Below, piece after piece: positions 1 to 6,827 of a stretch of DNA of 6,936 bases (position 1 is its first letter; every line of letters starts with the position of its first letter). This stretch comes from Bacteroidota bacterium (lineage in GTDB: Bacteria > Bacteroidota > Bacteroidia > Bacteroidales > Paludibacteraceae). A model generated the notes under the pieces. That model was given only the letters and a program-made list of their open reading frames with translations, did no database searches and was not told the origin of the DNA. The DNA lies in the NCBI GenBank assembly GCA_022709605.1, contig JAKLIM010000197.1, positions 1-6,936 of the forward strand, in the 5' to 3' direction. The position numbers and the translations under genes are program-made.

Positions 1-414
1 TAATGCAATACGTACCCAGGTTACATCCCAACCGAAGTATGCCGAAATACCTGAAGAAACACCCCCAATAATTGCATTTTCGGGGTCGCGATAAAAATGG
101 CGAGACTTCTTTTTATCCGATTTCGGATTATCCGCTTTTTCATCTTCATCTTCAGTACCGGCAAACTGACTGGGTTTTCCGAGTACGTTGATTATTTCAC
201 CAACATCTTCAATATTGACTACATTTTTATTTTTTTGAAGCCGCTCGGTAAAAAGTTCTGCAACGCGGGCTTCTATATCAGCCATTACTTCCCGTTTTTC
301 ATCTTCCGACAAATAACGCTCAACGTCGGCAAGATAAGTTTGCAACATTTCAAACGCATCATCGTCGATGTGAAAAACAATGTTGTTTAAATTAACCGTT
401 AATGTCTTTTTCAT
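1..414 (-). CDS. PspC-domain membrane protein, N-terminal part (runs off left edge)
   Basis: The frame opens with ATG at 414-412 and stays open to base 1, giving 138 residues with the C-terminus outside the window. Residues 1-85 are a soluble acidic helical region (VFHIDDDAFEMLQTYL, then MADIEARVAELF at 44-55, then IEDVGEIINVLGKPSQF) of the kind found at the start of Bacteroidota PspC proteins. A charged linker rich in D, E and K follows at 86-105. The PspC domain begins at about 107, with RDPENAIIGGVSSGISAYFG then WVRIAL, matching the family pattern of R-D-P, I-G-G-V-x-x-G and A-Y-F. PspC proteins are inner-membrane proteins tied to the phage-shock/envelope stress response; this role is inferred from the family. 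It lies 56 bp downstream of padR on the same strand, so the two are probably cotranscribed. The leader is AT-rich with no Shine-Dalgarno. Identification is firm; function in this organism is not known. Confidence 0.9.
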   Translation of the reverse strand, partial: MKKTLTVNLNNIVFHIDDDAFEMLQTYLADVERYLSEDEKREVMADIEARVAELFTERLQKNKNVVNIEDVGEIINVLGKPSQFAGTEDEDEKADNPKSDKKKSRHFYRDPENAIIGGVSSGISAYFGWDVTWVRIAL

Positions 415-470
415 AAAAGTAATTTTTATCTCTTATCTAATTAATAAATAAAGAGTTAATTAATAAAATC

Positions 471-839
471 TTATAATAAACTTAAATTTCTACTTACAAC
501 TACACCCGAAACCGGAGTAGATTTAATCTTATTAACCACCTGATTTATTTCGGCCCAGGCTGATTCAAGTTCTTCCAAAAAATTATGTCCTGTTTGAGTC
601 ATTTCATAATATTTTCGCGGTGGCCCCTGCGAAGATTCTTCCCAGCGGTAATCGAGCAATTCTCCATTTTTCAATCGCGTCAATAAAGGATACAATGTCC
701 CTTCGACCACAATTAGCTTTGCATCTTTAAGCTCCGAAATAATGTCGGAAGCATAAGCGGGTTTTTTTCTGAGAATAAGCAGAATGCAATATTCCAGATA
801 ACCTTTTCGCATTTGCGATTTAATATTGTCTGCGTTCAT
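471..839 (-). CDS. PadR-family transcriptional regulator
   Basis: This 122-residue protein is a winged-helix DNA-binding regulator of the PadR family. The family core is unmistakable: QMRKGYLEYCILLIL (9-23), YASDIISELK (29-38), VVEGTLYPLLTRLKNGELL (44-62, the recognition helix region) and the wing YRWEESSQGPPRKYYEMT (64-81). A C-terminal helix (82-106) would form the dimer interface. The last 15 or so residues (TPVSGVVVSRNLSLL) look like a non-conserved tail. PadR proteins are usually repressors that bind palindromic operators, often their own, and respond to small ligands or partner proteins. The next gene downstream is a PspC-domain protein, a common pairing in Bacteroidota, which suggests PadR controls or is controlled by that membrane protein. 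It follows the TolC gene by 133 bp on the same strand, so it could also regulate the exporter. The start is fixed by the conserved N-terminus; its leader is A-rich with no Shine-Dalgarno. Confidence 0.95.
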   Translation of the reverse strand: MNADNIKSQMRKGYLEYCILLILRKKPAYASDIISELKDAKLIVVEGTLYPLLTRLKNGELLDYRWEESSQGPPRKYYEMTQTGHNFLEELESAWAEINQVVNKIKSTPVSGVVVSRNLSLL

Positions 840-866
840 TTTTTTTTAGTTTGTAATGTTTAAAAA

Positions 867-898
867 AGTTTGTAGGTTTGAAAGTTTGAGGTTCTGAG
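867..898. repeat. Degenerate 8-bp-period repeat in the padR leader
   Basis: Four consecutive 8-base words read agtttgta, ggtttgaa, agtttgag and gttctgag on the plus strand. They sit 28 bp upstream of the padR start. The plus-strand word agtttgaggtt (883-893) is present in inverted orientation (aacctcaaact) twice in the array at 6120-6258, at 6143-6153 and 6198-6208, so the two spacers share sequence vocabulary. No function can be assigned. Confidence 0.6.
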
Positions 899-911
899 GG
901 ATTAATGAGAT

Positions 912-957
912 ATTCTTCCATTTTTTCATTCTTCCATTTTTTCATTCTTCCATTTTT
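912..957. repeat. 16-bp tandem direct repeat, about 2.9 copies
   Basis: The unit attcttccattttttc occurs at 912-927 and 928-943, and a third copy at 944-957 lacks the last two bases. The copies are identical over the shared length. The array lies between the TolC stop codon and padR. On the coding (minus) strand it is purine-rich and contains ATGGAAGAAT words, so it opens short meaningless reading frames. It is not a terminator, as it has no inverted symmetry. Perfect copies suggest recent slippage or copy-number change. Confidence 0.85.
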
Positions 958-972
958 AAATTTCCTCCTCTC

Positions 973-2244
973 CTACTTCAGCCATTCAAGAATTTTAATT
1001 CTAAAGACATATTCGTATTTTGCCTGAGCAACTTCCGATAACACCTGAGTCAGGTTATTTTTAGCCTGATAAAGTTCATAAACAGTGGCTCTGCCTGCTT
1101 CATTTTTCTGATTTACAAAACGAAAGGCTTCGCGACTGGCAATTTCAGATTTCGATGCAGCATCCCAACGCGCTTTGGCTGCAATAGCATTGTAATAGGC
1201 TTGTTGAACTGTTTTGCGTAATTCTATTTTTGAATTCTCAAGATTCAATCGATTACTTTCAACATTTAATTTTGCAGCTTTTACCTGATTTTTTGTTTCA
1301 AATTTATTGAAAATCGGGATTCTCAAATCGAAACCTACTTTGGTATTCAACGGCACATTTACCGAATTATAAAATCCACCACCAATATTTGCTCCAAAGT
1401 CCAATGTAGGATAAAAATATGATTTTGCTATATCAACATTCCTTTCGCTGCTTTTCAACCGGTATTCAGCACTTTTTATATCGGGTCGATTAACCACAGC
1501 GCTGTCGTACACAAGATTGGGATTGAGCAACTTAAGTTCCGATTCTACCAGGTTTTCGGGAATTACAATATCGAAATTTTCATAACTATCCATTTCGAGA
1601 ATCTGAGATAATTCCAGGTAAGCCTGACTCAGCGCATTATCTGCTTTAATTTTCGATTGTTCTTCTTTGGCTTCCTGTGCTAACAGTTCATATATTTCGC
1701 CTTCAGCCAATTTTCCGGCCTTCACCAACGATTTTTGTTGTTCAATTTTCGATTTTGTCAGCGTCAGTTGATCGGTAGCAACCTGTAGAAGTTCTTTGTC
1801 GAGCAACACATTTAAAAAAGCGGTTGAAACACTCATAATCATATCACGCTGAATAAGTTGCAAGTCAGCTTCCGATGCTTTCAGGTCAGCAAGTTTTGCA
1901 TCTATGTTGTATTTCAAGCGCAATCCATCAAAAATTGTAATTCCACCCGAAAGTCCATACGAAGTGCTCGAAGAATTTATATTCTGATACGTTCCATCGG
2001 CCAATTGCGAACGCCCAAAACTCCAGCCCTGACTTGCAGAACCATTTAAATTGGGTAACAGATTGAGTTTTGATTGGCTGTAAGCTATTTCGTTCGATTT
2101 TTTTGTAATTTCTTTTTGTTTAATATTGCGGTTGTTTTGCAATGCAATATCGATACACTCCTGCAAAGTCATTTGTTTTTTTTGTGCCGATACAAACAGA
2201 GTCACAAACAATGCACCCGCCAGAAAAAATATTTTTGTTTTCAT
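973..2244 (-). CDS. TolC-family outer-membrane efflux channel
   Basis: The 423-residue protein is the outer-membrane channel of a tripartite exporter. A Sec signal peptide (MKTKIFFLAGALFVTLFVSA, cleavage probably after A20 before QKK) is not followed by a lipobox cysteine, so it is not a lipoprotein. The mature part has the two-repeat layout of outer-membrane efflux proteins: first repeat about 25-215 beginning MTLQECIDIALQNN, with LNLLPNLNGSAS (59-70) and a beta-strand stretch SYGLSGGITIFDG (95-107); second repeat about 235-423, with SYFYPTLDFGANIGGG (275-290) and VGFDLRIPIFNKFETKNQVKAAK (303-325). Long alpha-helical coiled segments between these would build the periplasmic tunnel. Length is normal for the family. 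It starts 30 bp after the adaptor stop codon, so it is almost certainly in the same operon. I cannot assign a substrate. The start is fixed by the signal peptide. Confidence 0.95.
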   Translation of the reverse strand: MKTKIFFLAGALFVTLFVSAQKKQMTLQECIDIALQNNRNIKQKEITKKSNEIAYSQSKLNLLPNLNGSASQGWSFGRSQLADGTYQNINSSSTSYGLSGGITIFDGLRLKYNIDAKLADLKASEADLQLIQRDMIMSVSTAFLNVLLDKELLQVATDQLTLTKSKIEQQKSLVKAGKLAEGEIYELLAQEAKEEQSKIKADNALSQAYLELSQILEMDSYENFDIVIPENLVESELKLLNPNLVYDSAVVNRPDIKSAEYRLKSSERNVDIAKSYFYPTLDFGANIGGGFYNSVNVPLNTKVGFDLRIPIFNKFETKNQVKAAKLNVESNRLNLENSKIELRKTVQQAYYNAIAAKARWDAASKSEIASREAFRFVNQKNEAGRATVYELYQAKNNLTQVLSEVAQAKYEYVFRIKILEWLK

Positions 2245-2274
2245 TTCAATCTAAATTTATTTCAAATAAATATT

Positions 2275-3396
2275 TTATTCAGGTCTCTTTACTTCCGGTT
2301 TTTTCTCTAAAATTTCGGCACCTCTGATTTTGTCTTTCACTTTCAGACCGCTTTTAATTTCGATTTTCATACCATCCGACATTCCTGTTTTCACTTGTTT
2401 CTTCTCAAATGTTTGTGGTTCAACTTTTTTCAATACATAAACAAATGAAGTATCACCATTAAATTCGATGCAACTTTCAGGAATTGTTACCACTTTTTCG
2501 AGTTTCGATAAAGTGATTTCGGCATTGGCACTGTATCCGGCGCGTATAAAAACATCTGAAGGAACTGTAACTGCCGCCTTCATTTCGAACATGATGGCAC
2601 CGTTTTCTTCGGTTCCTTTTGGCGAAACATATTCAAGAATGGCACTTAGTTTTGTATTTTCAATTGCACCGATCGTTATGTCCATAGGCATACCTACTTT
2701 TATTCGACCCACTTCCGTTTCGTCCAACTTACCTACAAAAAGCATATCGTTCATATTAGCCACTGTGGCAATGGTTGTTCCATCGTTAAAATTATTTGAC
2801 TGTATTACAGAATTTCCTACTTTAACAGGAACATTAAGTATGGTGCCATTGATTGTAGAGCGTACCAATGTATTGGACAACTGCGATTTATCGGATGAAA
2901 TTCCATCGCGCGTTAAACTTAGATTATCCTGAGCCGATTTCAATTCTTCTTTGTCGTTTTTGTACTGAAGTTCAGTTTTCTCAAATTCTTCTTTCGAAAT
3001 TACTTTTTGATTGTATAAACTTAAATCGCGTTCGTAATTCTTTTTAAGTTGATCGAACGAAATTTGCGCCCGTTGAACCCTTGATTCAGCCGAGTTCAGA
3101 CTTACCATATCAGGAATTACTTTAATTTTAGCAATCACATCACCGGCTTTTACCATATCTCCGGCTTCTTTGTAAACTTCTGCAATAATTCCCGACATTT
3201 GAGGTTTAATCAAAATTTCGTTGCGGGGTTCTACTTTACCGGTTGCAACAGTATTCTTTTGAATATTTCCTACCGTAACTTCCTCAACCTGATACAGTTT
3301 CACTACAGGTTTTGATTTGTTCCACAAAAACCAAAAAGTACCAAAAACGACTAATGCTAAAACGACCAGCCAAAAAATTCTAAAAAATTTCTTCAT
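2275..3396 (-). CDS. Periplasmic adaptor (membrane fusion protein), MacA/HlyD-like
   Basis: This 373-residue adaptor would bridge the inner-membrane permeases to the TolC channel. Order of parts: one N-terminal membrane anchor (about 6-25, FRIFWLVVLALVVFGTFWFLW); first half of the barrel-sandwich (lipoyl-like) domain about 50-92, including IKPQMSGIIAEVYKEAGDMVKAGDVIAKI; an alpha-helical hairpin about 97-172 rich in charged heptads, with the turn near VISKEEFEK; second lipoyl half about 175-212 (STINGTILNVPVKVGNSV, then TIATVANM); beta-barrel about 215-296; and a membrane-proximal domain about 297-360 containing VVTIPESCI and LKVKDKIRG. The helical hairpin length is compatible with a TolC-docking MacA-type adaptor. 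It sits 61 bp after the second permease and 30 bp before the TolC gene. It is probably a MacA equivalent, but symbol and substrate are not assigned because adaptors of this kind serve many substrates. Confidence 0.93.
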   Translation of the reverse strand: MKKFFRIFWLVVLALVVFGTFWFLWNKSKPVVKLYQVEEVTVGNIQKNTVATGKVEPRNEILIKPQMSGIIAEVYKEAGDMVKAGDVIAKIKVIPDMVSLNSAESRVQRAQISFDQLKKNYERDLSLYNQKVISKEEFEKTELQYKNDKEELKSAQDNLSLTRDGISSDKSQLSNTLVRSTINGTILNVPVKVGNSVIQSNNFNDGTTIATVANMNDMLFVGKLDETEVGRIKVGMPMDITIGAIENTKLSAILEYVSPKGTEENGAIMFEMKAAVTVPSDVFIRAGYSANAEITLSKLEKVVTIPESCIEFNGDTSFVYVLKKVEPQTFEKKQVKTGMSDGMKIEIKSGLKVKDKIRGAEILEKKPEVKRPE

Positions 3397-3426
3397 ATTG
3401 ATTTGATTTTTAATTTATTTAAATGG

Positions 3427-3453
3427 TAAATTGTAAATTTTTAAATTGTAAAT
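3427..3453. repeat. Direct repeat of a 12-base ttgtaaa-type word
   Basis: The word taaattgtaaat occurs at 3427-3438 and 3442-3453 in the 61-bp spacer between the permease and adaptor genes. The same ttgtaaa core is tandemly repeated in the next spacer upstream in the operon (4770-4805). No start codon or terminator depends on it. Confidence 0.65.
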
Positions 3454-3457
3454 ATCT

Positions 3458-4765
3458 TTATTCTTCCCTGATTGCTTCAATCGGTTTAATACTCATGGCC
3501 CGGTTTGCAGGCAGAAAGCCCGCTAACGTTCCGATAAACAGCAATATAAATAATGCACCGATGGCAACTCCAAAGCTTATTTGCGGGTCTTTAAAAAACT
3601 GGTCACCCTGACTTAATAAAATACCGACAGCCTGCAAAAGCCCGACCCCAAACATCAATCCGCCAATGCCGGCAATTAAAGTCAGAATGATACTTTCGCT
3701 CATAATTTGCGAAATAATATTCCGGGGTGTTGCGCCCAAAGCCCTTCGAATACCAATTTCTTTGGTGCGTTCGCGAACCGTAACCAACATAATATTGCTT
3801 ACCCCAATGGCTCCGGCAAGCAAAGTACCTAAACCTACAATCCAGATCAAACTTGCAATTCCGATGCCCAGGTAAAGAAACATGGTAAACTGATCTTCGA
3901 TATTGAAACCACCAACCGCAGTTTTGTCTTCCGGCGAAATGGTGTGTAATTTCTTTAATTCTTCGCGAATACGGGTTTCCACTACTTTTACTTTTATTCC
4001 GGGCATTGCTGTAACAGCCATAAAATGCACTATATCTCCCTGATTAAATGCCTGCTGCATAGTACTAAACGGTAAAATAACAGTTTCCTTTGCGTCTCCT
4101 CCGATATTGATATCAGAAGTATGTCGCGCCACACCAATGACCTGAAAATAAATTCCATTCACCTGAATATTTTTGCCCAATGGATTTTCTTTGGTTGGAA
4201 AAAGTACTTCGTAAACCCGTTCGCCTATGACACAAACCTTGCGTTTTTCAGCCACATCAATATCATTGATATACCTACCGTAAACCATTATACTTTCATC
4301 AATCAAATTGTACGAAGGATAATTTCCTTTGATCCCAAAACTTCCCGCTTTATCACTTCTGGTCACATTGTTTGTACTGTTTCCGCCAAACAAAACAGGC
4401 GCAATGTATTGAATTTCAGGAATATTATTTCTCAAAACCGGAATATCTTCATTCACCATATTCCAACTTCTGCCCTTTTTTAATCCTTTGTAGGGCATTG
4501 AAGTTTGCTCGGTCCAAATAAAACACGAATTGGTAGCAAACCCTTCGATTTGTGAAGACATTCCACGTTGGAGTGCAACACCGGCGCCCACCATAGCAAC
4601 CAGCATAAACATTCCCCAGAAAACCCCGAAAGCAGTTAAAAAACTTCTGGACTTATTATGAGTTATCGTAATCCATATTTCCTGCCAACGGTCGAGATCA
4701 AAAATGCTCCAGCTTCTGAAAGGAGAACTTTTAAATTTTTTATTTGTATTTTCCGAATTTATCAT
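3458..4765 (-). CDS. MacB-like ABC transporter permease (FtsX/MacB_PCD), second of the pair
   Basis: The 435-residue permease has the four-helix type VII ABC architecture. A cytoplasmic N-terminal stretch of about 38 residues includes FDLDRWQEIW (22-31), typical of Bacteroidota members and longer than in its neighbour. TM1 is about 41-65. A large periplasmic MacB-type domain (about 66-295) carries the SMPYKGLKKGRS motif at 89-100 and YFQVIGVA at 206-213. TM2 is about 297-323. The cytoplasmic coupling motif RERTKEIGIRRALGATPRNI is at 331-350, TM3 at about 355-380 and TM4 at about 398-420. It ends with SIKPIEAIREE, the usual tail. No ATPase domain is fused, unlike E. coli MacB; the ATPase is separate at 6261-6827. 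Such permeases transmit cytoplasmic ATP hydrolysis to periplasmic movement (mechanotransmission). It likely pairs with the neighbouring permease 45 bp upstream as a heterodimer, which is inference. Substrate is unknown. Confidence 0.94.
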   Translation of the reverse strand: MINSENTNKKFKSSPFRSWSIFDLDRWQEIWITITHNKSRSFLTAFGVFWGMFMLVAMVGAGVALQRGMSSQIEGFATNSCFIWTEQTSMPYKGLKKGRSWNMVNEDIPVLRNNIPEIQYIAPVLFGGNSTNNVTRSDKAGSFGIKGNYPSYNLIDESIMVYGRYINDIDVAEKRKVCVIGERVYEVLFPTKENPLGKNIQVNGIYFQVIGVARHTSDINIGGDAKETVILPFSTMQQAFNQGDIVHFMAVTAMPGIKVKVVETRIREELKKLHTISPEDKTAVGGFNIEDQFTMFLYLGIGIASLIWIVGLGTLLAGAIGVSNIMLVTVRERTKEIGIRRALGATPRNIISQIMSESIILTLIAGIGGLMFGVGLLQAVGILLSQGDQFFKDPQISFGVAIGALFILLFIGTLAGFLPANRAMSIKPIEAIREE

Positions 4766-4769
4766 TGAT

Positions 4770-4805
4770 TTGTAAATTGTAAATTGTAAATAAATAAATT
4801 GTAAA
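4770..4805. repeat. ttgtaaa heptamer repeat between the two permease genes
   Basis: Three perfect tandem copies of ttgtaaa lie at 4770-4776, 4777-4783 and 4784-4790, followed by taaataaa and a fourth copy at 4799-4805. The repeat fills almost the whole 45-bp gap between the permease genes. It begins five bases upstream of the downstream permease's start codon, so it occupies the ribosome-binding region of that gene. No Shine-Dalgarno is present. Confidence 0.85.
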
Positions 4806-4810
4806 TGTTA

Positions 4811-6064
4811 TTAGTCTTCTCTCATTGCTTCGATTGGTTTAATCTTCACTGCCCGATGTGCTGGCATATAACCGGCTATAATTCCGGCAATTATAAGAAT
4901 TACAGTCGAAATAAAAACGTACGACAATTGTACTGTCGGATCTTTAAAAACCGACATTCCGGAATCGGATGGATTGGCCGCAGCACTTTGCACCATAATG
5001 AAATTAATTGTTTCGGTTAAACCTACTCCTAAAACGATACCTATATACCCGAAAATAGTGGTTATCAAAATCGATTCAACAATGATCGAAGTGAGAATTG
5101 TGGAAGGCGGTGCGCCAATTGCTTTTCGTATCCCAATTTCGCGGGTACGCTCTTTTACCGATACAAGCATAATATTACTAACTCCAACAATGCCGGCAAT
5201 TAAAGTAAATATGCCAATGATAGAAACAAATAATGTAATTCCACCAAAAATTTTCATGGTTTCTACATAATTGCGTTGCGAATTCCATAAACTAAGTGCC
5301 TGTGTATCATTCGGATCAAAACGAAGACTTTGGGCCACCGTTTTTTTCAATTTATCATTAAAATCGTTGTTTTCCTGTTCAGTTTCCAAACCATTTACCT
5401 GCATGGCTATGTTATGAAATTCGCGGTTTGGATTATAAATTAACTGAGCTGTGGTGAATGGAATGTAAGCTGAACCATCTCCAAAACGTTCTTTTTTACT
5501 GTTAATGCCAATAACGCTGTACATTACATCGCCAATTTTTACGTACTTTCCAATTGCCGGTTCTTTTTTAAATAATTCATCAGCAATTTTTTTATCGAGT
5601 ACAACAACTTTTTTTGTCGATTTCAAATCCAGTTCATTTATAAACCGACCATTTCCCGGTTCGAATTTCAGTTTAAAAATATCATTATACGAAGGTTCAA
5701 CGCCTTTTATGCCAAAATTACCATATTCTTGTTTATACGATATGGTTAGATTTTTATCAATAACTCCGGTTTCTCCTACTGTTTCTTTTACATTTTCGTC
5801 AATATCACCGATTTGCTTATCCGAAAAATTTAACGAACGACCGCTTTTCAGTCCTCTGTAAGGCATAGAAGAAGTACCCGACCAAATTTGAACCGTGTTT
5901 GTTGCACGGTCATTGAAATTGGAAGTAACACCGTTTATAAGTCCGTTACCCGCACCAAGCAAAACTATAAGTATAAAAATACCCCACGACACTGATAAAC
6001 CCGTCAGAATCGTCCGTAGTTTATTATGGCTCAGACTTGAAAATATTTCCTGTAGTAAATTCAT
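4811..6064 (-). CDS. MacB-like ABC transporter permease (FtsX/MacB_PCD), first of the pair
   Basis: The 417-residue permease is similar in layout to the gene that follows it. TM1 is about 18-40, directly after a 16-residue cytoplasmic start. A periplasmic MacB-type domain (about 41-270) contains SMPYRGLKSGRS at 66-77, FGIKGVEPSYND (117-128) and MYSVIGIN (181-188). TM2 is about 272-300. The coupling motif KERTREIGIRKAIGAPPSTI is at 304-323, TM3 at about 327-352 and TM4 at about 381-402. The tail KIKPIEAMRED matches the family. It differs from its partner by a much shorter N-terminus and by an insertion between TM3 and TM4 (AAANPSDSGMSVF, 361-373). It probably forms a heterodimer with that partner and uses the separate ATPase encoded upstream. 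The ATG at 6064 is followed directly by the conserved amphipathic start; the leader is A-rich with a weak AAGGAA about 15 bases upstream. Export role is from family knowledge; substrate unknown. Confidence 0.94.
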   Translation of the reverse strand: MNLLQEIFSSLSHNKLRTILTGLSVSWGIFILIVLLGAGNGLINGVTSNFNDRATNTVQIWSGTSSMPYRGLKSGRSLNFSDKQIGDIDENVKETVGETGVIDKNLTISYKQEYGNFGIKGVEPSYNDIFKLKFEPGNGRFINELDLKSTKKVVVLDKKIADELFKKEPAIGKYVKIGDVMYSVIGINSKKERFGDGSAYIPFTTAQLIYNPNREFHNIAMQVNGLETEQENNDFNDKLKKTVAQSLRFDPNDTQALSLWNSQRNYVETMKIFGGITLFVSIIGIFTLIAGIVGVSNIMLVSVKERTREIGIRKAIGAPPSTILTSIIVESILITTIFGYIGIVLGVGLTETINFIMVQSAAANPSDSGMSVFKDPTVQLSYVFISTVILIIAGIIAGYMPAHRAVKIKPIEAMRED

Positions 6065-6119
6065 TTTTTATAATTTTTTTCCTTTTTGTTGTCACTTAAT
6101 TGAGAAATTGAGTAAAACA

Positions 6120-6258
6120 AGAACATGAAACCCGAAACCCGAAACCTCAAACTCTTCAAACTCTTCAAACTCTTCAAACCCGAAACACGAAACATGAAAC
6201 CTCAAACTCTTCAAACCCGAAACATGAAACCCGAAACATGAAACCCGAAACCCGAAAC
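6120..6258. repeat. Composite short-word repeat array in the ATPase-permease spacer
   Basis: About 138 of the 196 bases between the ATPase and permease genes consist of interleaved words: gaaaccc, gaaacatga, cgaaacacga and actcttcaa. The last is tandem in three perfect 9-bp copies at 6151-6177. Higher-order copies exist: 6141-6161 equals 6196-6216 (offset 55), and a 23-base block starting acatgaaaccc is identical at 6123-6145 and 6236-6258, so the array begins and ends alike. It has no inverted symmetry expected of a terminator and no CRISPR-like constant spacer. It opens a low-complexity reading frame on the minus strand that should not be called a gene. Repeats of this style occur in intergenic regions of some Bacteroidota; this is from memory and not checked. 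Confidence 0.85.
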
Positions 6259-6260
6259 GC

Positions 6261-6827
6261 CTATCTTCTTCTTTCAATATTCTCAATCATACCATCTTTA
6301 ATATGAATAATTGAATGAGTTTCGTCGGCCACCGCTTTTTCGTGGGTAACAATTATGGTTGTAATTCCTGAATTATTAAGTTCGCCAAGCACTTTCATAA
6401 CTTCAACAGTTGTATGACTGTCCAATGCGCCGGTTGGTTCGTCGGCCAATAAAATTTTCGGTTGCGTAATGATGGCACGGGCTATGGCTACTCTTTGCTT
6501 TTGACCACCCGACATTTCGTTGGGTAAATGAGTTGCCCAATCGCGCAATCCCATCTTATCGAGGTATTCCATGGCAATGATATTCCTTTTTTTGCGACTT
6601 ATATTTCTATAATAAAGTGGTAATGCCACGTTTTCGAGTGCATTTTTAAAATTGATCAAATTAAACGATTGGAAAACAAAACCAATCATCTCGTTGCGAT
6701 AAAAAGCAGATTGTTTTTCAGTCAAATCTTTAATCAATTTATTATCAAGGAAATATTCACCCGTATCATAATTATCTAAAATCCCCAAAATATTCAGCAA
6801 TGTCGATTTTCCTGAACCCGAAGCGCC
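6261..6827 (-). CDS. ABC transporter ATP-binding protein (MacB/LolD type), N-terminus missing
   Basis: The visible 188 residues run from the Walker A motif to the stop codon TAG at 6263-6261. Motifs in order, numbered from the first visible glycine: Walker A GASGSGKST (1-9, bases 6827-6801), Q-loop FVFQSFNL (Q at 53), signature MSGGQKQR (105-112), Walker B ILLADEPTG (125-133), D-loop GALDS and H-loop IIVTHE (H at 162). All catalytic residues are present. The protein energises the two permeases encoded downstream; ATPases of this class (MacB, LolD, FtsE) are cytoplasmic and act with type VII permeases. About 35-40 residues, including the A-loop aromatic and the strand before Walker A, should precede this but are absent. 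Upstream of 6827 the minus-strand frame reads PPP then unrelated G- and A-rich codons, so the gene is cut by the composition change described at 6828. TTG at 6800 is the internal leucine after KST, not a start. The real start is outside this sequence. Confidence 0.93.
   Translation of the reverse strand, partial: GASGSGKSTLLNILGILDNYDTGEYFLDNKLIKDLTEKQSAFYRNEMIGFVFQSFNLINFKNALENVALPLYYRNISRKKRNIIAMEYLDKMGLRDWATHLPNEMSGGQKQRVAIARAIITQPKILLADEPTGALDSHTTVEVMKVLGELNNSGITTIIVTHEKAVADETHSIIHIKDGMIENIERRR

Noticed and set aside
97..390. A 97-codon plus-strand frame opposite the PspC-domain gene.
   Set aside because: The opposite strand encodes a recognisable PspC protein through the whole stretch; this frame is F/I-rich antisense of it.
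415..470. Rho-independent terminator or PadR operator between padR and the pspC-type gene.
   Set aside because: Only weak AT-only symmetry (ttaattaat words) is visible, with no GC stem and no T-run after a hairpin; not enough to call either.
840..957. A short minus-strand frame through the 16-bp repeat starting MKKWKNEKMEEY that overlaps the padR start in another frame.
   Set aside because: Its first half is translated repeat, it has no family resemblance, and the 16-base unit is not a multiple of three, so copy changes would break the frame.
6120..6258. CRISPR array.
   Set aside because: Repeated words are 7-9 bases and contiguous, with no constant-length unique spacers and no cas genes nearby.
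6092..6286. A 64-codon minus-strand reading frame rich in FGFHVSG and EEFEEFEEF words.
   Set aside because: It is simply the translation of the repeat array and it overlaps the end of the ATPase gene; the low-complexity residues mirror the DNA repeat, so it is not a gene.
6800..6827. TTG at 6800 as the start codon of the ABC ATPase.
   Set aside because: It lies just after Walker A and encodes the leucine of KSTLLN; starting there would delete the nucleotide-binding loop, which is intact upstream.
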